Positions 6,571-13,899 of a stretch of DNA of 20,323 nucleotides are shown in pieces. Position 1 is the stretch's first letter. Each line of letters begins with the position of its first letter. The DNA is from CAZJHD01 sp964545855. GTDB taxonomy: Bacteria; Planctomycetota; UBA1135; JACQFD01. The notes under the pieces are model-generated. The model worked only from the letters and a program-made list of their open reading frames with translations. It was not told where the DNA came from and ran no database searches. The translations under genes and the position numbers were made by a program. Location: positions 1-20,323 of the forward strand of contig CAZJHD010000076.1 in the NCBI GenBank assembly GCA_964545855.1, given 5' to 3'.

Positions 6571-9398
6571 GCGCGGGGAGATTCGGGGATGCGGAAGAGC
6601 GGCTCCTGGGGCCGGAACGGACGATTCATCCAGAGCGGACGGCGGAGACCGCCGGGCTTCGCCGGGCGCGTCGTCGCGAGCCACTCGCGGAAGATCGCCT
6701 GCGACTTGGTCGTGTCGACCTCCACGTCTCCGTAGCGGTCTCCGGCGCGCGCCTTCTCGACGGTGACCTTCTGGTGCCAGCAGTGCATGCCCGAGATCGG
6801 GTCCGGTTGCACGGGGAACGTGAGGTTCTGGTGCACGCCGCCGTCGACCCACCAGACACGCTTGCTGTCGGGATCGTCGCTCTCGAAGGGGCCCACGTCG
6901 GCGACGCGCCGCACGCGGAACGTCCCACGGCCCGTCTCCAGCGTGACGAGCGCGCTCGCCCACTTGTCGGCGCCGGTCCCCGGCTGGTCGCTCGTGCGCC
7001 AGCGCCCGAGATGGTGCGAGCAGGCGACGACGCCGGGCCGCATCCCCTCGGTGACCCAGACCTTGTTCACGAAGTAGCCGATCCGCGTGGAGACACGCAC
7101 GAGGTCGCTCGTCGCGACGCCGATCTTCTTCGCGTCGCTCGGGTGGAGCCAGACGGGATTGGTGTTCGAGAGCTCGTAGAGCCACTTCGCGTTCCCCGAG
7201 CGCGTGTGGATGAGCGTCGGCAGCCGGAAGGTCGGCACGAGGGCATACTCGCCCTTGGATCGGTCGAGCTCGCTCTCGTGCACCTGCGAGCGGATGTAGC
7301 CGGGCATCGCGTGCTCGGGCCAGCCGAAGTCGGCCATGGTCTGGGACCAGATCTCGAGCTTCCGCGACGGCGTCGGGAAGCCCGCGCGGGCCGTGCCGTC
7401 GACGACCACGCCGATCGCCTTGCCGTCCTTGCGCACGAGGCCGCTCGCCGCGTCGACGGCGGCGGACGCCCGCAGCGGCTCCGGGATCGGATCGGCGAAG
7501 TGCTCGTAGGTGCCTTCGTCGACGAGGAAGGCGCCGTGGCGGCGCATGTAGTCGAGCGGCGAGAGGCGCACCTTCGCGGCGGCCTCCGGCAGCCCCGGCA
7601 CCGTGTTCTCGAAGATCCAGCGGTAGTGCTCCTCCACCGTCGTGCGCTGCCCCGGACGGTAGGGAGACTCGTGGTACTTCCGGATGCCGAGCGCGCCGTC
7701 GGGATCGATCCGCCAGGAGAGGTGGATCCAGAACTCGTCCTCCTCCCAGACCTCGCCCGGGTTCGCCTCCCAGGTGGACTCGAACGCCTCGCCGGCGCGC
7801 TCGCGCGCGACGCGTAGGACCGGCTGGCGGAAGCCGAGCCAGCGCCCCGCCTGCGTCTCCTGGCTCTGCAGGTCGTGGCGCTCGGGCGCGTGCCCCATGG
7901 GCAGCACGTAGTCGGCGAAGAGCGCCGTCTCGCTCCAGGTGGGCGTGAGGGCGGCGTGGAGCCCGATGAGCTTCTCGTTCTGCAGCACCTCCATCCACGC
8001 GACGCCGTCGGGGTTCGTCCAGACGGGGTTGTAGACGCGCGTGAAGTAGGCCGCGAGCTTGCCGCGTCCCTCCCGCAGCAGGTGCGGCAGCAGGTAGCTC
8101 AGCTCGTAGTGGGAAAGGGGGTACTCCCGCGGGAAGAGCAGCTCGCTCCAGACCGACTGCGGTCCCGGCTTCAGGAAGGGCGGGGGCACGAACTTGTTCC
8201 AGGAGTTCGGCAGCGTGCCTCCCTTCGTGCCGACGGCGCCGACGAGCACCGAGAGGAGCTCCAGGCACCGCGAGACCTGCCAGCCGCCGAGGTTCCCCGA
8301 CGCCGCGTTGCGCCAGACGTGCGCGGCGAAGGCCGATCCGGCGCGTCCGATCTCGCGCGCCACCTCGGCGATCGTGGCGCGCGGCACGCCGCACTCCTTC
8401 TCCGCCCAGCCGAGGGCGTCCGCGGGAATGCGCGCGCGGAGCGCCGGCAGCAGGCGATCGAAAGCCTCGTCTCCGAGCGCCGCGCCGCCGGCGAGGTCGC
8501 CTGTGCCCTTCGAGGGATCGATCGCTTCGAGCGTCTCCTTCCAGTTGGTCCACTTGCGGACGAAGGCGCGGTCCACGAGGTCCTCGTCGATCAGCACCGC
8601 CGCCATGGCGAGCAGCAGCGCCGCCTCCGTGCCGGGGTAGGTGGCGAGCCAGTAGTCCGACATGGACGCCGTGTTCGAGAGACGCACGTCGACCGTCGCG
8701 ATCTTCGCGCCGCGCATCTTCCCTTCGATGATCCGCTGCGCGTGCGGGTTGAAGTAGTGACCGGTCTCGAGGTGCGCCGACAGCAGCAGGATGAAGCGCG
8801 CGTTCGCGTGGTCCGGCGACGGGCGGTCGGCCCCCTGCCAGAGCGCGTATCCGAGGCGCGCCCCCGAGGAGCAGACGTTCGTGTGGCTGTTGTGCCCGTC
8901 GATCCCCCAGGACTGGAGGATCCGCTCCATCGTGCCGTCGTGGCCGGGGCGCCCCACGTGGTACATGACCTCGTTGCGCCGGTCCTCGACGATGGCCGCG
9001 CGGATGCGCGCGGCGAAGGTGTCGAGCACCTCGTCCCAGGTCGTGCGCTCGAACTTCCCCGATCCGCGCGGACCCGAGCGCTTCATCGGCCAGAGGATCC
9101 GGCTCGGGTCGTTCACCTGGTTGATCGTCGCCGGGCCCTTCGCGCAGTTGCGCCCGCGGGAGCCCGGGTGGAACGGGTTCCCTTCGAGCTTCTGGATCTT
9201 CCAGGTGGTCTTGTCGATGTAGGCGACGAGCCCGCAGGCCGCCTCGCAGTTGAAGCAGGTGGTCGGCACCAGCGCATAGCGCCGCTCCACGCGCCGGGGC
9301 CAGGCCTCCGGGTCCCACTCGGTCCAGTCGTCCCACTTCGCCATCGGCGGGAACGACTCCAGCGGAGTCACGGTCATCGGCTCGGACCAGTCGGGCAT
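6567..9398 (-). CDS. Molybdopterin (bis-MGD) oxidoreductase, DMSO reductase superfamily
   Basis: A 943-residue catalytic subunit. An N-terminal [4Fe-4S] motif has Cys48-x2-Cys51-x3-Cys55 and Cys85 (TTCFNCEAACG ... NCAKG). Cys176 in HTNVCSSGARLGYA sits where the protein ligand to Mo/W is found, which suggests a Cys-coordinated enzyme such as the polysulfide, thiosulfate or arsenate reductase and formate dehydrogenase relatives. The C-terminal MGD-binding domain follows (about 750-900). There is no Tat signal, so it should be cytoplasmic, unlike most respiratory relatives. The substrate is not identifiable. No FeS or membrane subunit is adjacent; a FeS-NrfD fusion that could serve lies at 16148-17635. 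The start is uncertain: ATGs at 9398, 9377 and 9344 are in frame, none with a strong ribosome site, and all precede the cysteine motif. Its stop overlaps the next gene's ATG. Confidence 0.9.
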   Translation of the reverse strand: MPDWSEPMTVTPLESFPPMAKWDDWTEWDPEAWPRRVERRYALVPTTCFNCEAACGLVAYIDKTTWKIQKLEGNPFHPGSRGRNCAKGPATINQVNDPSRILWPMKRSGPRGSGKFERTTWDEVLDTFAARIRAAIVEDRRNEVMYHVGRPGHDGTMERILQSWGIDGHNSHTNVCSSGARLGYALWQGADRPSPDHANARFILLLSAHLETGHYFNPHAQRIIEGKMRGAKIATVDVRLSNTASMSDYWLATYPGTEAALLLAMAAVLIDEDLVDRAFVRKWTNWKETLEAIDPSKGTGDLAGGAALGDEAFDRLLPALRARIPADALGWAEKECGVPRATIAEVAREIGRAGSAFAAHVWRNAASGNLGGWQVSRCLELLSVLVGAVGTKGGTLPNSWNKFVPPPFLKPGPQSVWSELLFPREYPLSHYELSYLLPHLLREGRGKLAAYFTRVYNPVWTNPDGVAWMEVLQNEKLIGLHAALTPTWSETALFADYVLPMGHAPERHDLQSQETQAGRWLGFRQPVLRVARERAGEAFESTWEANPGEVWEEDEFWIHLSWRIDPDGALGIRKYHESPYRPGQRTTVEEHYRWIFENTVPGLPEAAAKVRLSPLDYMRRHGAFLVDEGTYEHFADPIPEPLRASAAVDAASGLVRKDGKAIGVVVDGTARAGFPTPSRKLEIWSQTMADFGWPEHAMPGYIRSQVHESELDRSKGEYALVPTFRLPTLIHTRSGNAKWLYELSNTNPVWLHPSDAKKIGVATSDLVRVSTRIGYFVNKVWVTEGMRPGVVACSHHLGRWRTSDQPGTGADKWASALVTLETGRGTFRVRRVADVGPFESDDPDSKRVWWVDGGVHQNLTFPVQPDPISGMHCWHQKVTVEKARAGDRYGDVEVDTTKSQAIFREWLATTRPAKPGGLRRPLWMNRPFRPQEPLFRIPESPRA

Positions 9399-9590
9399 CG
9401 TCGCATCGTAGGAGCCGCTCCTCGAAAGCTCCACGCCGCCACGCGACACGCGCCCTCGGCCTCGGACGATTCCTGTCCGCGCCGGAGCGGGGCCCCGATG
9501 TCCGAGGTGAGGACCGCGACCCCGACGCGCGTCCTCCCGATCCGACCCCGTGCGTGTCTCTCGGGGTAGCCTTGCTTCCGGTGGACGACC
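9399..9590. promoter_or_regulatory. Divergent intergenic region
   Basis: These 192 bases lie between the molybdoenzyme gene (minus) and the metalloprotease gene (plus), so promoters for both should be here. I find no convincing -35/-10 pair, operator palindrome or riboswitch-like structure by eye. Confidence 0.35.
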
Positions 9591-10604
9591 ATGAATCCGA
9601 CTCTCGCTCGCTCGAATGACCGCGCCGCGGCCGATCGCACGACGTCGCACCGAGGACGCCTCCTCCTGATCGTGGGACTCCTCCTCGGAGTCGTCGGCAG
9701 CATCTCCAAGGCCGATGTCGATTCCGACCTCGACTGGAAGGACTGTCTTCGGACGCTGCGCTACTGGTACGACGAGACCGAGGAGACTCCGGCGTTCCGA
9801 GCGGACGTGGACTCCGCCGTCGCGACCTGGAACGCGGCGGCGACGGGGTGGACTCTCGTGAAGGGCACCGAGACGGAGTGCGAGATCCAGTTCCTGGAGG
9901 GGGCGACCGCCTTCGCGAACGGCGCCGCGGGTGCCTGCGTGTTCACGACGGACGACGCGGGCGCCATCACCGGCGTCGACATCGTGATCGATCAGGCGGG
10001 AACCGCCGGTCCCCGCGAACGCGTGCTCCTGCACGAGATCGGCCACGCGCTCCGCCTCGAGCACGTGCACGACGCGGACACGAAGATCGAGCTCGAGTTC
10101 CCGACCTTCGGGGAGTACGAGATCGACTTCGACATGGTCGACGCGTGGGGAGGGGAGAGCGACGCGACGACCCGCGCCCGTCTCGACCCCTACGTCATCC
10201 CGCGCGGCGACGGGTACGCCGGCTGCACGGGCCCGCAGCAGATGGGCGTCGACCAGACGCCCCGGATCGACACACCGAGCTTCGGGATCCACTGCGACCA
10301 CGCACCCGCCTCGAGCCTCGGGCTCCTGCTCGTCGGCACCGTCGTGGACGAGATCGGCTCCGACCCCTTCGGCCTCGGCGTCCTCCTGCACGTCGACCTG
10401 CTGGCCTCGACGGAGGTGCTCGCCCTCGACATCGTGAGCGATCCCTGGGGCTTCGGCGTCGCCGACGCGTCGATCCCGAACGACGTCGCGCTGGTCGGAA
10501 AGACCTACGTCCTCCAGTGCCTCTGGTCCTGGGGCGGCACCTGCGCGCTCCCCCCCTACGGGCTCAGCACCTCGAACGCCCTCGAGCTCCTGATCCAGCC
10601 CTGA
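9591..10604 (+). CDS. Secreted matrixin-like zinc metalloprotease
   Basis: A 337-residue protein with ATG start. A signal peptide hydrophobic core lies at about 23-38. The catalytic zinc motif HEIGHALRLEH (148-158) supplies His148, Glu149, His152 and His158; it matches HExxHxxGxxH except that Arg replaces the usual Gly. I do not see the Met-turn clearly. The region before it (about 60-145) has the look of a matrixin fold, including a segment around Ala77-Asn81 that resembles the start of such domains. From about 205 to the end is a beta-rich module containing GCTG near its start, IPND near the middle and GLSTSNAL near the end. I recognise it as a C-terminal module common on secreted planctomycetal proteins; its function is unknown, perhaps surface attachment or sorting. 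The gene ends 18 bases before the duplicated amidase tail. The substrate is unknown. Confidence 0.8.
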   Translation: MNPTLARSNDRAAADRTTSHRGRLLLIVGLLLGVVGSISKADVDSDLDWKDCLRTLRYWYDETEETPAFRADVDSAVATWNAAATGWTLVKGTETECEIQFLEGATAFANGAAGACVFTTDDAGAITGVDIVIDQAGTAGPRERVLLHEIGHALRLEHVHDADTKIELEFPTFGEYEIDFDMVDAWGGESDATTRARLDPYVIPRGDGYAGCTGPQQMGVDQTPRIDTPSFGIHCDHAPASSLGLLLVGTVVDEIGSDPFGLGVLLHVDLLASTEVLALDIVSDPWGFGVADASIPNDVALVGKTYVLQCLWSWGGTCALPPYGLSTSNALELLIQP

Positions 10605-10622
10605 CGGCCCGTGGCGCGGGCC

Positions 10623-10766
10623 CTACCCGAGCGCCGGCCGCCGGCTCCAGAGATCGAGCTTCTCCTCCAGCGCCGCGCCGACGCGCAGGAGCGTCGCGTC
10701 GCGGTCCATGCGCCCCCAGAGCGTCGTGCCGCGGGACGTGCCGTCGGCTCGGTGGCCGCAGCGGAG
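10623..10766 (-). pseudogene. Duplicated, decayed 3' end of the amidase gene
   Basis: Read on the minus strand, these bases encode 47 residues plus a stop that match the last 47 residues of the amidase at 12107-13852 in 42 places. By hand count, 132 of 144 nucleotides agree with 12107-12250 at a constant offset of 1484 bases with no gap. Similarity stops abruptly upstream of the shared LR-x-G-x-RADGT segment. Catalytic parts are absent, so it cannot be an active amidase. Differences include Gly to Arg, Arg to Trp and Pro to Ser, as expected of unconstrained sequence. The open frame around it (to 10814) is not a credible gene. Confidence 0.85.
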
Positions 10767-10861
10767 CGCCTCTCCACGCGCCGCGGACGGGTCGGATAGG
10801 ATCCGCTCCGGCACGCCTCCGCACGAATCCCCCCGGACGGTGGGCCTCCCCCCGCACGCCC

Positions 10862-12085
10862 ATGATCCTCCCGACGTCCTCGGCTCTCCTCGTCGGCTCC
10901 CTGCTCGTCGCCCTGACCCTTCCGCACGCTCCGCCTCGCGGCGTCGACATCACGGTCAACAGCACCCTCGACCTCCCCGATGCCGATCCGAACGACGGCG
11001 TCCCCGATGCCGACCTGGCGACGGCGGGAGAGCAGATCACGCTGCGCGCCGCGATCCAGCACCTGAACGGCTCCATGGACGGCGGCACGATCCACCTCCC
11101 CGCGGGCAAGTACCTGCTGAAGCGCAAGGGGCACGGCGAGGATGCCGCGGCGACGGGCGACTTGGACATCCTCAACGACATCACCATCGTCGGCGACGGC
11201 CCCAAGACCACGATCATCGACGGCATGAGGAAGGACCGCGTCTTCCACGTGTTCGGCGAGGGCGCGCTCGGGCTCGCCAACCTGACGATCCGGAACGGGA
11301 AGACCCAGGTGAACGAGGACGACGTCGACGACGGGGGCGGCGCGATCCTCGTCACGACGACTCTCGTCGTCGGGAATTGCGTCCTCACGAAGAACGCGAG
11401 CCGCGACGACGGAGGCGCCATCGAGGCCCTCGACGCCCTCGTCGTGATCTTCGATTCGGCTTTCCTCTCGAACCAGTGCGAGGACGACGGCGCCGCCATC
11501 GACGCGGACTCTTGCACGGTCCTGATCGAGCGCTCGACCTTCGCGAGGAACAAGGCGAAGGACGAAGGAGGTGCGATCGAGAACACGGGCGGCGAGATCG
11601 TCCTCCGCAACACCACCTTCAGCGGGAACTCGGCGAAGGACGACGGAGGCGCGCTCTCGCTCGAGGACTTCGGCGAGACGCTCATCGAGAGCTGCACCTT
11701 CGAGAAGAACAAGGCGCCCAACGGCGGCGCCATCCACTCCGAGGACGATGGAAGCGACGTGTCCACCCGCAACTCGATCTTCGGCAAGAACAAGAACGTG
11801 AACTGCGCGGGTCCGCTCGTCTCGCTCGGGGGGAACCTCGACGCAGGATCGAGCTGCGGCTTCGGCGCGGGCGACCTCTCGAACACCGACCCGAGGCTCC
11901 TCGGCCTGAAGAGCAACGGCGGGCCGACACCCACCCACGCGCTGCGCCCCGACAGCCCCTGCGTCGACGCGGGGACCGACACGGACTGCCTCGCGACGGA
12001 TCAGCGAGAGCTCGGACGCGTCGACATCCCGGGCGTCGGCACCGCGACCTGCGACATCGGCGCCTTCGAGCTCCAGACGCCGTAG
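10862..12085 (+). CDS. Secreted right-handed parallel beta-helix protein with choice-of-anchor Q-type C-terminus
   Basis: A 407-residue protein with ATG start. An N-terminal hydrophobic segment (about 4-20) is a likely signal peptide. Residues 55-315 read as beta-helix coils. Five consecutive turns carry F-x-x-N (Phe201, 227, 253, 280, 307), four of them followed by GGA-like turns (GAA/GGA near 210, 236, 262 and 288), with a period of 26-27 residues. The C-terminus, with NGGPTPTHAL, SPCVDAG, TDQR and DIGAFE, matches the motif set that closes choice-of-anchor Q proteins. The protein is very acidic in its Asp-rich loops and could bind calcium or polysaccharide. No catalytic residues of pectate lyases are obvious, so an adhesin or surface role is as likely as an enzyme. 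It is bracketed by the 144-base duplication of the amidase 3' end, and its stop is 21 bases before the stop of the intact amidase gene. Confidence 0.85.
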   Translation: MILPTSSALLVGSLLVALTLPHAPPRGVDITVNSTLDLPDADPNDGVPDADLATAGEQITLRAAIQHLNGSMDGGTIHLPAGKYLLKRKGHGEDAAATGDLDILNDITIVGDGPKTTIIDGMRKDRVFHVFGEGALGLANLTIRNGKTQVNEDDVDDGGGAILVTTTLVVGNCVLTKNASRDDGGAIEALDALVVIFDSAFLSNQCEDDGAAIDADSCTVLIERSTFARNKAKDEGGAIENTGGEIVLRNTTFSGNSAKDDGGALSLEDFGETLIESCTFEKNKAPNGGAIHSEDDGSDVSTRNSIFGKNKNVNCAGPLVSLGGNLDAGSSCGFGAGDLSNTDPRLLGLKSNGGPTPTHALRPDSPCVDAGTDTDCLATDQRELGRVDIPGVGTATCDIGAFELQTP

Positions 12086-12106
12086 GTGCCGGCGCCTCGG
12101 GCGCTC

Positions 12107-12250
12107 CTACCCGAGCGCAGGCCGCCGGCTCCGGAGATCGAGCTTCTCCTCGAGCGCCGCGCCGACGCGCAGGAGCGTGGCGTCGCCGTCCATGCGGCCC
12201 CAGAGCGTCGTGCCGCGGGGCGTGCCGTCGGCTCGGAAGCCCGAGCGCAG
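12107..12250. repeat. Direct repeat, intact copy (partner at 10623-10766)
   Basis: This is the 3' end of the amidase gene, repeated in the same orientation 1484 bases to the left. The two copies flank the beta-helix gene and its upstream region. An inverted repeat GCGCTC-CTACCC-GAGCGC (12101-12118) spans this copy's left boundary and is not conserved in the other copy. Confidence 0.85.
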
Positions 12251-13852
12251 CGTGATCGCCGGATGGCCCGTGAGGTTCGTGAGCGCATGGAGCGAGCCGT
12301 TGCGTCCCGAGGCGATCACGGCGTCGAATCCGTCGAGGGCCGCCGACGCATCGTGCTGCCAGCGGCGGCGGAGGCGGCACGCCTGCAGGTACTCGACGGC
12401 GGGCACGTACCGCGCCGCGCGGAACGTGTTGGGCCACGCCTGGGGCGCCTGCCACGCGAGCTCGTCGTCGCGGTCGAGGCGCGTCATCTCGTCGAAGGCG
12501 GCCGCCGCCTCGACGGAGATGAGGAAGAAGATGAGGTCGCCGTAGGCGCCGTCGGCGATCGCGACGGGCGCCGTCTCGACGCCGAGGGCACGCAGCGCGT
12601 CGAGGACCTTCGTGTCGTCTTCCGTCGGCTCCTCGCCGGAGAGCACTCCGACGCGAAGCCTCTTCAGGCCGGCGCCGGCGGCCGCGAGCGCCGGCGCGAA
12701 GGGCCCGGTCTCGCTCGCGGGATCTCCGGGATCGGCGCCCCAGATCGCGTCGAGCACGAGGGCGCAGTCCTCCGCCGTCCGCGCGATGGGCCCGATCTTG
12801 TCGAGCGACCAGCAGAGCGCCATGGCGCCGCTCCGCCCGACCCGCCCGAAGCTCGGACGGAACCCCGTCGCGCCGCACCGCGCCGAGGGCGATCCGATGG
12901 AGCCGTAGGTCTCGGTGCCGAGGGCGAAGCCGACGAGACCGGCGGCCGTCGCCGCCGCCGACCCGGCGCTGCTGCCGCTCGAGCCCTGGCTCGTGCGCCA
13001 GGGATTGCGCGTGCGCCCGCCGAACCACTGGTCGCCGTAGGCGAGCGCACCGAGGGAGAGCTTCGCCACGAGCACGGCGCCCGCCGCCTCGAGCCGCTGC
13101 ACGACCGTCGCGTCGCGGTCCGGCACGCGATCCTTCCAGGGCTCGGCGCCCCAGGTGGTGGCGATCCCCGCCGTGTCGAAGAGGTCCTTCGCGCCCCAGG
13201 GAATCCCATGGAGCGGACCACGATGCTTCCCGGCGGCGATCTCCGCGTCGGCGCGCTTCGCTTGCGCCATCGCGCGCTCCTCGACGAGGGTCACGACGCA
13301 CTCGAGCTTCGGGCCCTGCTCCCTCAGGCGGTCGAGCGAGAGCCGCACGAGGCGCTCGCTCGTGACCTGCTTCGTCTCGATCCAGTGGGCGAGCGCCGCC
13401 AGTGGAGCGAAGGCGAGGTCCTCGTCGCTCGCCGGGAGCGGGCCGCGGAAGCGAGGGCGCAGCGAAGGACGGTGCGGCGAAGCCGCGGCCGCCGCGCGGC
13501 CGAGCGGACGGAACACCTCCGAGGGCGCCTCGTCGTTCCGCAGCGCCGCGGCCCTCAGGCGCTCGATCGTGTCGCCCATGCCTCGCACCGATCGCAGGGC
13601 CTGCTTGCGCTCGTCACCGGTGAAGGAGAGCCGCGCGATGCGCTCGGCGGCGGCGAGCGTCTCCTCGTCGATCGCCCGCACGCCGGGCGGCACCGGCGCC
13701 TCGTCCTGGAGCAGACCCGCGGCCGAGTCCTGCGCTCCGCCGGCGCGCGGCGCGACGGAGGCCGCGATCCCCGCGCCCGCGAGGCCGAGGAAGGCGCGGC
13801 GGCCGAGGGAGGGATCGGGACGGGACGGCTCGGCGGGAATCGTCGGCTCCAT
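12107..13852 (-). CDS. Tat-exported amidase-signature family amidohydrolase
   Basis: A 581-residue protein with ATG start. A Tat-type signal, GRRAFLGL (Arg18-Arg19) followed by an Ala/Gly-rich hydrophobic stretch to about 40, predicts folded export. The amidase-signature domain covers about 145-575. Aligned by spacing to known members, the Ser-cisSer-Lys triad is Lys222 (GAKDLF), Ser294 (GSSAGS) and nucleophile Ser318 (ETYGSI), so it should be active. Family members cleave amide bonds in many compounds, and the substrate cannot be deduced here. A helical region of about 80 residues (60-140) precedes the domain. It lies 47 bases downstream of the secreted deiminase gene on the same strand and is probably co-transcribed with it. 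Its 3' end is duplicated at 10623-10766. It is not GatA: there are no gatB or gatC neighbours, and GatA is cytoplasmic. Confidence 0.92.
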   Translation of the reverse strand: MEPTIPAEPSRPDPSLGRRAFLGLAGAGIAASVAPRAGGAQDSAAGLLQDEAPVPPGVRAIDEETLAAAERIARLSFTGDERKQALRSVRGMGDTIERLRAAALRNDEAPSEVFRPLGRAAAAASPHRPSLRPRFRGPLPASDEDLAFAPLAALAHWIETKQVTSERLVRLSLDRLREQGPKLECVVTLVEERAMAQAKRADAEIAAGKHRGPLHGIPWGAKDLFDTAGIATTWGAEPWKDRVPDRDATVVQRLEAAGAVLVAKLSLGALAYGDQWFGGRTRNPWRTSQGSSGSSAGSAAATAAGLVGFALGTETYGSIGSPSARCGATGFRPSFGRVGRSGAMALCWSLDKIGPIARTAEDCALVLDAIWGADPGDPASETGPFAPALAAAGAGLKRLRVGVLSGEEPTEDDTKVLDALRALGVETAPVAIADGAYGDLIFFLISVEAAAAFDEMTRLDRDDELAWQAPQAWPNTFRAARYVPAVEYLQACRLRRRWQHDASAALDGFDAVIASGRNGSLHALTNLTGHPAITLRSGFRADGTPRGTTLWGRMDGDATLLRVGAALEEKLDLRSRRPALG

Positions 13853-13899
13853 GGGCCGATTCTCGCCGCCGGCGCCCGTCCGTGGCAGCCCGTGACGCG

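Noticed and set aside
4822..9336. A single minus-strand frame of about 1500 codons covering both redox genes
   Set aside because: The real redoxin/copper protein begins at 6570 with a signal peptide. The upstream part is a shadow of the molybdoenzyme gene, which is read in another frame and has all its conserved motifs.
10623..10814. Small minus-strand open frame of 63 codons as a gene
   Set aside because: Most of it is a copy of the amidase C-terminus without any catalytic segment, so it is treated as a duplication remnant.
10623..12250. Insertion sequence or integron-like element around the beta-helix gene
   Set aside because: There is no transposase or integrase frame, no terminal inverted repeats and no short target duplications. 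Only the long direct repeat is present, so no mobile-element class was assigned.
12107..13852. GatA subunit of aspartyl/glutamyl-tRNA amidotransferase
   Set aside because: The protein has a Tat signal, an extra N-terminal helical region and no gatB/gatC neighbours, so it is a general exported amidase-signature enzyme.
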